64,000 nt of DNA, from contig NZ_CGBP01000009.1 of assembly GCF_001053095.1 (NCBI RefSeq), positions 62,001 through 126,000 on the forward strand, given 5' to 3'. This document shows positions 9,912 through 16,887 of this stretch, in pieces. Below the pieces are notes generated by a model. That model had not been told where the DNA came from, made no database searches, and was given only the letters and a program-made list of their open reading frames with translations. A program made the translations under genes and the position numbers. This DNA comes from Yersinia similis. Its GTDB lineage: Bacteria > Pseudomonadota > Gammaproteobacteria > Enterobacterales > Enterobacteriaceae. The number at the start of each line of letters is the position of its first letter. The stretch's first letter is position 1.

Positions 9912-10313
9912 ATGATGAATGACAAACCCACGTTTCGCCTAAGCCAAATAAGTGAACATAACTTACACCATGTTCATCCCGACTTAGTCCTGATAGTACG
10001 CCGCGCACTCACCTTATCCCATATTGATTTTAGGGTAATCGAAGGGATACGCACCCCTGAACGCCAGCGGCAAATGGTACTCAATGGCCACAGTAAAACC
10101 ATGAACAGCCGCCATCTCACTGGCCATGCGGTTGATCTGGCGCCAATGGTGAATAACAGAATCCCTTGGGATGACTGGCATGCTTTTGCACATGTTGCCA
10201 AGGCGATGAAGCAAGCCGCCAAGGTGATGGAACTGCCATTGCTCTGGGGGGGCGATTGGAAAAATTTTCGCGATGGCCCGCATTTTGAGCTCCCTAGAGA
10301 ATGCTACCCATGA
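9912..10313 (+). CDS. M15-family L-Ala-D-Glu endopeptidase (endolysin)
   Basis: With the start at ATG 9912 the protein has 133 residues. The zinc-binding signature S-R-H68-L-T-G-H-A-V-D75 and the later D-G-P-H124-F-E-L are the peptidase M15 (VanY/CwlK, phage T5-type endolysin) ligands and catalytic site, and R47 in IRTPERQRQ fits the substrate-binding motif. It should cut the peptide stem of peptidoglycan once holin lets it through. It lacks a signal peptide, as expected for a holin-dependent endolysin. A GTG at 9903 extends the frame, but AGGTGG at 9901-9906 is the ribosome-binding site for ATG 9912 (spacing 5) and would be consumed by the GTG start. Its stop overlaps the i-spanin start (ATGA at 10310). 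Confidence 0.9.
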   Translation: MMNDKPTFRLSQISEHNLHHVHPDLVLIVRRALTLSHIDFRVIEGIRTPERQRQMVLNGHSKTMNSRHLTGHAVDLAPMVNNRIPWDDWHAFAHVAKAMKQAAKVMELPLLWGGDWKNFRDGPHFELPRECYP

Positions 10314-10669
10314 TCAGCTTGAGCACCTTATTCGGTCTGGGTAAATCCATGATGCTACTGGCCGGTATTGTCGCCATTGTTTGGGGTGTGAAAGCCAGCC
10401 GAACGCTGGATAGGCTCAATCAGGAGAATGTGCAATTGACCACGCAATTGACGCGTATTGGGCAAATCAATCAGCAGCTCACACAGCATATTCAGGCTAC
10501 TACGGTTCAGCTCAAGCAAGCTCAGGAACAAGAGCGTCTGGAAGGAGAAAAAAGCAGTGAACTACAAAAACGCTTGCGACTGGCGCAAAAAGGTAACCGC
10601 TGTGCTGAGGAGCCTGTGCCTGCTGCTGTTATCCGCATGCAGCAGCAGTCCTTCAGTGACGGTAAATGA
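10310..10669 (+). CDS. Rz-like inner-membrane spanin (i-spanin)
   Basis: About 119 residues from ATG 10310, which overlaps the endopeptidase stop as ATGA (ATG 10301 is an alternative start). There is one N-terminal membrane segment (MMLLAGIVAIVWGV), then a long periplasmic coiled coil (LDRLNQENVQLTTQLTRI, then TTVQLKQAQEQERLE), ending in a Pro/Gln tail. This is the Rz architecture. Together with the lipoprotein encoded inside its 3' half it would fuse inner and outer membranes as the last lysis step. The sequence similarity is architectural, as is usual for spanins. Confidence 0.8.
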   Translation: MISLSTLFGLGKSMMLLAGIVAIVWGVKASRTLDRLNQENVQLTTQLTRIGQINQQLTQHIQATTVQLKQAQEQERLEGEKSSELQKRLRLAQKGNRCAEEPVPAAVIRMQQQSFSDGK

Positions 10670-10844
10670 GTGTTTGCCTTTTCCTGAAGTTCTGCTCTCA
10701 CCGTGTCAGATGCCGACGTTTGATGTGCAAACCTGGGGAGATTATCCACATTATGTGGAGCGTGCTCGCCTGGCAATGGTGCGCTGCAATGCTAACCGTG
10801 AATCCGCGTTACGTTTTTTACAGCAACAGGTTTCACAACGATAG
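10557..10844 (+). CDS. Rz1-like outer-membrane lipoprotein spanin (o-spanin), nested start
   Basis: Starts out of frame inside the i-spanin gene and runs past its end. A GTG at 10557 is preceded by AAGGAG at 10542-10547 with 9-base spacing, a better start than the distant ATG 10458. The 95-residue product has a basic N terminus (CDWRKKVTAVLRS), a hydrophobic core LCLLLL and a lipobox L-S-A-C, so it should be lipidated on the Cys and anchored in the outer membrane. The mature part contains further Cys residues and a Pro-containing middle. An overlapping Rz1 in an alternative frame is the hallmark of a two-component spanin system. The start is inferred and the lipobox is directly visible. Confidence 0.8.
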   Translation: MNYKNACDWRKKVTAVLRSLCLLLLSACSSSPSVTVNECLPFPEVLLSPCQMPTFDVQTWGDYPHYVERARLAMVRCNANRESALRFLQQQVSQR

Positions 10845-10846
10845 GT

Positions 10847-10874
10847 TTTATAAAAACAGGCTTTATAAAAACAG
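10847..10874 (+). repeat. Two 13-base direct repeats before tccC
   Basis: TTTATAAAAACAG occurs at 10847-10859 and again at 10862-10874 (15-base period), in the 69-base gap between the o-spanin stop and tccC. AT-rich and possibly regulatory, or a slippage duplication. Confidence 0.55.
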
Positions 10875-10913
10875 ATGTCACCACAGTAAAATAACTCGTT
10901 AAGGAATCCTTTT

Positions 10914-13772
10914 ATGCTCAATACATTACCCACAGATCTGTGCGCCAACACCCCCAGTATCACCATCCGCGATAACCGGGGATTCGCTATCATCGCACTG
11001 ACCTATAATCGTACCAATACCCACCAAGCGCCTGAACAGCTCATTAATCGCAACCACTATAATGCCCTTAGCCTGCTAGCGGCCAGCCGTGATCCACGCC
11101 TTGAGGTGGATAATTTCCGCTATCAATACAGCCTCAGCGGTGTTCCCCTGCGTACCGACAGCGTCGATGGCGGCAGCACACTGCAACTGGCTGATAGTGC
11201 TGGCCGCACGGTGTTCACGCTGGATGCACACCACTCCCGCCGCTGGGTCGAATATGAGACCGGTGAGCACAGTTTAGGCCGCCCGCTAAGTTACCGCGAG
11301 CAAGCCAACGGCGGCCTGAAAACAGTTACCGACCGCTTTTTCTATGGCGAAAATAGCGAACAGGATAAAGGCTGTAATCTCAACGGTACATGCGTGCGCC
11401 ATTACGACAGCGCCGGTTTACAGGCACTGATTAGCCAGTCGATTATTGGTATACCACTGCAGCAACAGCGCCGTCTGCTAACGGATACCAAAGGCCCGGT
11501 TGACTGGTTTGGCGAAAAGGAGAACTGGGGCACTCGCCTGAGTGAATCGCCGTTTGTTAGCCATAGCACCACCAATGCTCTCGGCCAGTTAATCACGCAA
11601 ACCGATGCCAAAGGCCATATCCAGCGCATGGCCTACAACCGTGCCGGGCAACTTATCGGTTCGTGGTTAACGGTAAAAAATGGCGTGGAGCAGCCCATTG
11701 TATACTCACTCACCTATTCAGCCGCCGGGCAAAAACTGCGCGAAGAGAGTGGCAACGGGGTGATTACCGAATACCGTTATGAACCCCAGACCCAGCGTTT
11801 AATCGCCATTAAAACCACCCGGCCAGCGAAGAAAGACCGCCCGACCCTGTTACAAGACCTGCGTTATGATTATGACCCGGTCGGGAATATTCTCGCCATC
11901 CATAACGATGCCGAGGCCACCCGCTTCTACCGTAATCAGAAAATCGTGCCGGAAACCACTTACCGCTACGATGCACTGTATCAGCTTATTGAGGCCACCG
12001 GCCGTGAAGCCGATACCAACGGCATACAAAACAGCCAGTTGCCCACGCTGGCGTCACTGAACGACAGCAACCAGTTCGTCAACTATACCCGCCGCTACCA
12101 CTATGACCGCGCCGGTAACCTGCTAAAAATTCAGCATACCGGTGCCAGCCAATACAGTACCCATATCACGGTGTCCGATTCGTCCAATCACGGCATTCAG
12201 CAACAAGATGGCATCACTGCCCGTGATATTCGCTCCCAGTTTGATGCGGCGGGTAATCAGCGACAACTGCAACCCGGTCAACCCCTGTGCTGGAACAGCC
12301 GCAATCAGTTACAGCAAGTGGAGCCCGTGCCCCGCAACGACGGCATCAGTGACAGCGAAAACTATCTCTATGATGGCAGCGGTAGCCGGGTGGTCAAAAT
12401 CAGTCTCCATAAAACCCATAACGCCATCCAAACCCGTTCAGTCATTTATTTAGCGGGACTGGAACTGCGTAGCCAATATAATGGCAATAATCTGACAGAA
12501 GATTTTCAGGTGATGACCGTGGGTGCCGCGGGCCGTGCTCAGGTACGGGTATTACACTGGGAGCGCGGCCAACCCGCTGATATCGTCAATGACCAACTGC
12601 GTTACAGTTTCGATAATCACCTTGGCTCGGCGTTAATCGAATTAGACAGCGACGGTGATATTATCAGCCAGGAAGAATATTACCCATTTGGCGGCACCGC
12701 GGTGTTAGCCTCCCGTAATACCGTGGAAGCTAAATATAAAACCATACGTTATTCCGGTAAAGAGCGTGACGCTACCGGGCTGTATTATTACGGTTACCGT
12801 TATTATATTCCATGGCTGGGCCGATGGTTAAGCGCCGACCCCGCTGGCACTATAGACGGACTGAATTTATACCGAATGGTGAGGAATAACCCGGTTAGAT
12901 GGAGTGATAGCAATGGGTTATTAACTGAAGAACAAATTAGTATGTACGTCAACATGCTTAGCTATATAGGCTTAAAGAATGATGATGAATTAAAAAGTGA
13001 ACTATTAAATTATGGTTTAAGTGAAGAGGAGCAAGACCAAATATATTTGAATATGCCAATGTTTACGCAGTCTGGATCATCAAGTTCATCAGCTACGTCC
13101 CTTTCTGAAAATAGCTCAAGCTCTGGGAGTACTCGAAGCATTGATTCAGGTTACATTAGTCCAATAAAAAATTATCATTTCTTTGAAGATATTAATTTAG
13201 CGACTATGCACCGCCCCTATCCAATAGAAAAAGTCTCTAGTGAAGAAATAATGTATGCTGCAGCAGAGCTAAAAGAAAATAGTCATATAGAAGTTCTAAT
13301 AGGTTTGGACTTGACCAGTAAAAACCTCCAATCGTATAAGTCAGCGCTTGCCGATGAAGGAATTGACTATATCACTAAAGGAAAATATGAAATAGAAGAC
13401 TTTTTCAACGAAGGGGGATTATCAACTGAACAAATAGATATCACAGTAAATAAAATATTAAAGCTACAAGAAAGTGCTATTGTAGGCGTTCATTGTGGGG
13501 CGGGTAATGGAAGAAGTGGAATTATTGCATCGGCATTAGCCATTAATAAACTGTATGCAACAAATGAAGTAAGTAGTTTTAATGTAACTCATCCATTAGG
13601 AGGAACAATGCCTGGGAATAAAGATACATATCAGGTTGATATTGTAACAGCCAGTGCGGTTGGCATTATCAGGAAAACAAATCCTCAAGCAGTAGAGCGT
13701 AATGAGGATGTTTCTGCCTTATATGACTACTCCTATTTATTATATACAAGGCAACACTCAACATCATTATAA
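10914..13772 (+). CDS. tccC: TccC, Tc toxin C subunit with a phosphatase-like effector domain
   Basis: A 952-residue protein. Residues 1 to about 669 are the conserved Rhs cage: repeated YD-x-x-GN motifs (YDYDPVGNIL, YHYDRAGNLL, YLYDGSGSR) and the core-ending block YYYGYRYYIPWLGRWLSADP, then GLNLYRMVRNNPV. The Asp residues of this block belong to the autoprotease that frees the C-terminal toxin inside the cage. Past DSNGL the DNA turns AT-rich and the protein is unrelated to other TccC cores. There is a Ser-rich linker at about 718-745, then a domain with VHCGAGNGRSG at 859-869, matching the tyrosine phosphatase P-loop [IV]HCxxGxxR[ST]G (C861 nucleophile, R867). D829 lies 32 residues before C861, the spacing of general acid and nucleophile in VHR-type dual-specificity phosphatases. 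Known TccC toxins include ADP-ribosyltransferases; phosphatase activity here is inferred. Shine-Dalgarno AAGGAATCC precedes ATG 10914. Confidence 0.93.
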   Translation: MLNTLPTDLCANTPSITIRDNRGFAIIALTYNRTNTHQAPEQLINRNHYNALSLLAASRDPRLEVDNFRYQYSLSGVPLRTDSVDGGSTLQLADSAGRTVFTLDAHHSRRWVEYETGEHSLGRPLSYREQANGGLKTVTDRFFYGENSEQDKGCNLNGTCVRHYDSAGLQALISQSIIGIPLQQQRRLLTDTKGPVDWFGEKENWGTRLSESPFVSHSTTNALGQLITQTDAKGHIQRMAYNRAGQLIGSWLTVKNGVEQPIVYSLTYSAAGQKLREESGNGVITEYRYEPQTQRLIAIKTTRPAKKDRPTLLQDLRYDYDPVGNILAIHNDAEATRFYRNQKIVPETTYRYDALYQLIEATGREADTNGIQNSQLPTLASLNDSNQFVNYTRRYHYDRAGNLLKIQHTGASQYSTHITVSDSSNHGIQQQDGITARDIRSQFDAAGNQRQLQPGQPLCWNSRNQLQQVEPVPRNDGISDSENYLYDGSGSRVVKISLHKTHNAIQTRSVIYLAGLELRSQYNGNNLTEDFQVMTVGAAGRAQVRVLHWERGQPADIVNDQLRYSFDNHLGSALIELDSDGDIISQEEYYPFGGTAVLASRNTVEAKYKTIRYSGKERDATGLYYYGYRYYIPWLGRWLSADPAGTIDGLNLYRMVRNNPVRWSDSNGLLTEEQISMYVNMLSYIGLKNDDELKSELLNYGLSEEEQDQIYLNMPMFTQSGSSSSSATSLSENSSSSGSTRSIDSGYISPIKNYHFFEDINLATMHRPYPIEKVSSEEIMYAAAELKENSHIEVLIGLDLTSKNLQSYKSALADEGIDYITKGKYEIEDFFNEGGLSTEQIDITVNKILKLQESAIVGVHCGAGNGRSGIIASALAINKLYATNEVSSFNVTHPLGGTMPGNKDTYQVDIVTASAVGIIRKTNPQAVERNEDVSALYDYSYLLYTRQHSTSL

Positions 13773-13786
13773 TTTATTAATTCAAA

Positions 13787-13816
13787 ACACCTTCCCTATT
13801 TGAGTAGGGAAGGTGT
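13787..13816 (+). terminator. Terminator hairpin of the Tc operon
   Basis: Perfect 12-bp stem ACACCTTCCCTA / TAGGGAAGGTGT with a 6-base loop, 14 bases after the tccC stop. The T-run is weak (CTATAC follows). Position and stem strength support a transcription end. Confidence 0.7.
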
Positions 13817-13817
13817 C

Positions 13818-13940
13818 TATACCCGTCATACTTCAAGTTGCACGTGCGTTGGCTACGTTCAATCACTCGAATCACTACCGTAAGCTCATCGGGATTCTCT
13901 CGCTTACTGCCTTCCTGCAACTCGAATTACTTAGGGTATA
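13818..13940. repeat. ERIC-type intergenic repeat, full length
   Basis: A 123-base element starting TATACCCGTCATACTTCAAG and ending TTAGGGTATA, with the central CTCATCGGGATTC and CTTCCTGCAACTCGAATTA blocks of enterobacterial ERIC/IRU elements. Transcripts of such elements fold into a long hairpin. Confidence 0.8.
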
Positions 13941-13974
13941 TACAAAAAATCGAGTACCAATACCCAATATTTAA

Positions 13975-14252
13975 TCAACGCTTTTCAGTCGCTTGATAAA
14001 CCTCATTACCATCACTTTCTCCCACCATGCCGACAATAACCTCATTCTCTTCAACCTGATAAACCAATTTATAACCCACATTGCATAACTTAACTTTATA
14101 TCTGTTGGCTTTGGTTCCAGATGAATGGGAAGATGAAACATGGACCCTGCTAAATACTCGATCAATTTCTTTTTATACAGTTCGTAAATTGGATGAGCCA
14201 ATTTATTCCATTATTTTAAGGCATTCTCTTCAAATTCCAGCTTATAGCTCAT
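13975..14252 (-). pseudogene. Broken RelE-family toxin gene
   Basis: Reading leftwards from ATG 14252 gives MSYKLEFEENALK, then a TAA stop, then WNKLAHPIYELYKKKLIEYL, then a -1 frame break around 14115, after which the other frame reads NRYKVKLCNVGYKLVYQVEE and ends in the RelE-like tail GNEVYQATEKR with a stop at 13975-13977. The pieces line up as one RelE/StbE-type mRNA interferase of about 92 residues (LKxW, YKVKL and GYKLVYQV are family hallmarks). One nonsense codon and one single-base deletion mean no full toxin is made. The ATG overlaps the end of the upstream antitoxin frame. Confidence 0.8.
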
Positions 14253-14487
14253 CCAGTGTAACCCTAATGCGATTCTCTCCTACTCTTGAGCGGGAAATCT
14301 CAGTTAATTCAATATTTTCCAGATACTCAGATAATGTTTCCCATGTTTCTGGCGAAACGTAATAACCCGAAATATGCCTGTTTGTCAGTACTGCAACGGG
14401 CTGCCCATTCGTTTTTTTGAGTCTGGCATTGGGTGATTTTTTAAAATCGCTGATACTGACAGCAGCATTGGCGAGAATAGGTTGAAC
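14242..14487 (-). pseudogene. Remnant Phd/YefM- (StbD-) type antitoxin, no usable start codon
   Basis: The frame ending TAA at 14242-14244 reads QPILANAAVSISDFKKSPN, then KKTNGQPVAVLTNRHISGYY, and ends SRVGENRIRVTLDEL. This is the Phd/YefM-type antitoxin pattern, with the N-terminal SISDFKKSP strand-helix and the GQPVAVL strand. The codon where the initiator Met is expected (before QPILAN, 14485-14487) is GTT. No ATG, GTG or TTG lies in frame between the upstream stop and the body, so the start appears lost. The toxin frame overlaps its 3' end, as in relBE/stbDE modules. Confidence 0.72.
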
Positions 14488-14501
14488 TAATATACCGATG
14501 C

Positions 14502-14543
14502 TTTGTTAGCACTAAATTTAGTATCAGATTTAGTGCTAACAAA
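14502..14543. promoter_or_regulatory. Perfect 16-bp inverted repeat between tldD and the antitoxin remnant
   Basis: Arms TTTGTTAGCACTAAAT (14502-14517) and ATTTAGTGCTAACAAA (14528-14543) around a 10-base centre. Placed directly upstream of the antitoxin frame, it could be the operator of the old toxin-antitoxin module; it could also act as a hairpin ending tldD transcription. Confidence 0.55.
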
Positions 14544-14575
14544 TCCTAATGCCAATATTGTATTCTCTGGCAAAC

Positions 14576-16021
14576 CTACGCCGTGCCGCCCACAGTTAAA
14601 TTATCCAACTTCAACGTGGGTTGGCCGACACCCACCGGCAGGCTTTGGCCCTCTTTGCCACAAACACCAACGCCTTTATCCAGCGCCAGATCGTTGCCGA
14701 CCATGGAAATCTGCTGCATCGCTTCAATGCCAGAGCCAATCAGGGTGGCCCCTTTCACCGCATGAGTGATTTTGCCTTTTTCGATTAAGTACGCTTCGGA
14801 CGTTGAGAACACAAACTTGCCAGAGGTGATATCCACCTGACCGCCACCAAAATTTGGCGCATACAGGCCGTACTCCACGCTGGCGATGATATCTTCAGGT
14901 GTCGATTGCCCTGCCAGCATATAGGTGTTGGTCATGCGTGGCATTGGCAGGTGCGCATAGGATTCGCGACGGCCATTACCGGTCGGAGCTACCCCCATCA
15001 GGCGCGCGTTCAGTTTATCCTGCATATACCCTTTCAGAATGCCATTTTCGATCAACACGTTATATTGACCCGGTACCCCTTCATCGTCGATAGCCAGTGA
15101 GCCACGGCGGCCTTGCATAGTGCCATCGTCCACCACCGTACAGAGTTCTGAAGCCACCAATTTGCCCATTTGCCCACTGAATACCGAACTGCCTCGACGG
15201 TTGAAATCACCTTCCAGCCCGTGACCAACCGCTTCATGTAACAGCACGCCCGGCCAGCCTGCGCCTAATACTACCGGCATCGCACCCGCTGGAGCGGCAA
15301 TAGCCGAAAGATTAACCAGCGCCATTCTGACCGCTTCATTAGCAAAATTATCTGCCCGCACTTCGCCATCAACGGTTTCAAGGAAATAGTCATAACCGAA
15401 ACGGCCACCGCCACCGCAAGCACCGCGTTCACGTTTACCGTTGTCTTCCACCAGTACACTGACCGAAAGGCGGACCAACGGACGCACATCGGCGGCCAAG
15501 GTACCGTCAGTCGCAGCCACCAGAATCTGTTCATACACGCCGGTCAGACTGGCGCTAACTTCCTGCACCCGTTTATCGGCGGCGCGAGCCACTTTATCGA
15601 CCCGGTGTAACAAGGCGATTTTATCTTCCCGCGACAGGCTTTGTAATGGATCTAGCAACGGGTACAAGGTTTGATAGGCAATCTCACCCAAGGTGTGTAC
15701 TTTGCCGTTGCCAGTGTCACGAACAATACTGCGGGCGGCATGGGCACTTTGCTGCAACGCATTCAACGTGATTTGGTCAGCGTAGGCAAAACCGGTTTTT
15801 TCACCACTTACCGCACGTACGCCCACACCCTGATCAATATTGTAGGAGCCGTCTTTGATGATGCTGTCTTCCAACACCCAGGCCTCGTGATAGCTGGACT
15901 GGAAATACAGGTCAGCATAATCGAGGCGGCGTTCAGTTAGCTGCCCCAACACTGAGAACAAGTCCTGATGGTTCAACTTGTTAGCAGTGAGTAACTGCTC
16001 ACTGACAAATGAGAGGCTCAT
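14576..16021 (-). CDS. tldD: TldD, metalloprotease subunit
   Basis: A 481-residue TldD, full length. It carries the zinc motif HEAVGH at residues 262-267 in the segment [15 protein letters not shown], and the N-terminal and C-terminal beta domains of the TldD/PmbA family (for example [12 protein letters not shown] and [18 protein letters not shown]). TldD acts with TldE (PmbA) as a heterodimeric peptidase that trims unfolded peptides, for example in microcin B17 maturation and CcdA degradation. It follows the nitrilase gene by 11 bases and is probably the last gene of a yhdP-nitrilase-tldD unit. A Shine-Dalgarno AAGAG precedes ATG 16021. Confidence 0.97.
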   Translation of the reverse strand: MSLSFVSEQLLTANKLNHQDLFSVLGQLTERRLDYADLYFQSSYHEAWVLEDSIIKDGSYNIDQGVGVRAVSGEKTGFAYADQITLNALQQSAHAARSIVRDTGNGKVHTLGEIAYQTLYPLLDPLQSLSREDKIALLHRVDKVARAADKRVQEVSASLTGVYEQILVAATDGTLAADVRPLVRLSVSVLVEDNGKRERGACGGGGRFGYDYFLETVDGEVRADNFANEAVRMALVNLSAIAAPAGAMPVVLGAGWPGVLLHEAVGHGLEGDFNRRGSSVFSGQMGKLVASELCTVVDDGTMQGRRGSLAIDDEGVPGQYNVLIENGILKGYMQDKLNARLMGVAPTGNGRRESYAHLPMPRMTNTYMLAGQSTPEDIIASVEYGLYAPNFGGGQVDITSGKFVFSTSEAYLIEKGKITHAVKGATLIGSGIEAMQQISMVGNDLALDKGVGVCGKEGQSLPVGVGQPTLKLDNLTVGGTA

Positions 16022-16032
16022 AGTTTTTACTC

Positions 16033-16887
16033 TTAATTAGATGATGGTTTATTCAATGTCGGCTCTAGCGTCGCCTGAAAGCGATTGTGCTGCATGACCG
16101 GCATTTGATTGCGAATCGTCTTCAAACCTGCGGTTTCAATTCTTACTTTTAGTGCCGCCACCACATCTGGGTTATGCCCAAGTATTTTGCCCCAAGCATC
16201 GACCGCCATGGTATGACCCCACGTCCGGCGGGTAGCACCGTGACGCCCCACCTGTGCAGCAGCCAATATCACGCACTGGTTTTCGATAGCCCGTGCACGG
16301 AGCAATGTTTCCCAATGCGCCTCACCCGTCATTTTGGTAAAGGCCGCCGGAACAGAAATGATTTCAGCCCCCTGCGCTCGCAAAGCCTGGAACAAGCCAG
16401 GGAAACGCAAATCATAGCAAATGGTCATGCCCAAGCGGCCAACCGGGGTATCAACTACAGTCAGCTGCTGCCCCGGCTGATAGGTATCAGACTCACGGTA
16501 ATGGCCATGGATGTCATTGATATCGACATCAAACATGTGAATTTTATCGTAACGGGCTTTAAGTTCTCCTTGATCGTCAAATAACAAGCTACTGCTGGTG
16601 ATCCGCTCCGGTGATTCACGGCTCACCATAGGCATGGAACCAACTTGTATCCAAACCCCGTAGCGCCGTGCCATTTCACGCACTTCTTGCTGTAATGGCC
16701 CGTCATTATGTTGCTCCGCATGGTGACGATAAGAGGCAGCATTAGCAAATAACAACGCATTCTCAGGCGTCATAACCAATTTGACACCTGAATTTAACTG
16801 TTTGATCTGCTGCTCAATCTGAGCCAGATTGTCACGGGTATTTTCACCGCTGCACAACTGCAATAATGCAACATTGGCATTTTTCAT
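16033..16887 (-). CDS. Carbon-nitrogen hydrolase, Nit1-like (possible deaminated glutathione amidase)
   Basis: A 284-residue nitrilase-superfamily enzyme. The catalytic triad is visible as E42 ([10 protein letters not shown]), K115 ([10 protein letters not shown]) and C157 ([11 protein letters not shown]). The sequence KIHMFDVD and the [14 protein letters not shown] block are typical of the Nit1/YbeM branch, which hydrolyses deaminated glutathione, a damaged by-product of transaminases. Its ATG overlaps the yhdP stop (ATGA), so the two are translationally coupled. E. coli lacks this gene between yhdP and tldD. Substrate is inferred from the family only. Confidence 0.85.
   Translation of the reverse strand: MKNANVALLQLCSGENTRDNLAQIEQQIKQLNSGVKLVMTPENALLFANAASYRHHAEQHNDGPLQQEVREMARRYGVWIQVGSMPMVSRESPERITSSSLLFDDQGELKARYDKIHMFDVDINDIHGHYRESDTYQPGQQLTVVDTPVGRLGMTICYDLRFPGLFQALRAQGAEIISVPAAFTKMTGEAHWETLLRARAIENQCVILAAAQVGRHGATRRTWGHTMAVDAWGKILGHNPDVVAALKVRIETAGLKTIRNQMPVMQHNRFQATLEPTLNKPSSN

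Noticed and set aside
9597..10844. Considered as the remains of a prophage
   Set aside because: Only lysis genes are present, all intact and placed inside the tc operon; no structural or integration genes or att-like repeats.
10666..10902. 78-residue + frame overlapping the o-spanin, with NRFHNDRFYKNRLYKNR repeats
   Set aside because: Explained by the o-spanin in another frame plus the DNA direct repeats; no ribosome-binding site.
14503..14769. + strand frame over the tldD end and the palindrome
   Set aside because: Antisense to tldD; low-complexity Pro/His-rich translation with no homology.
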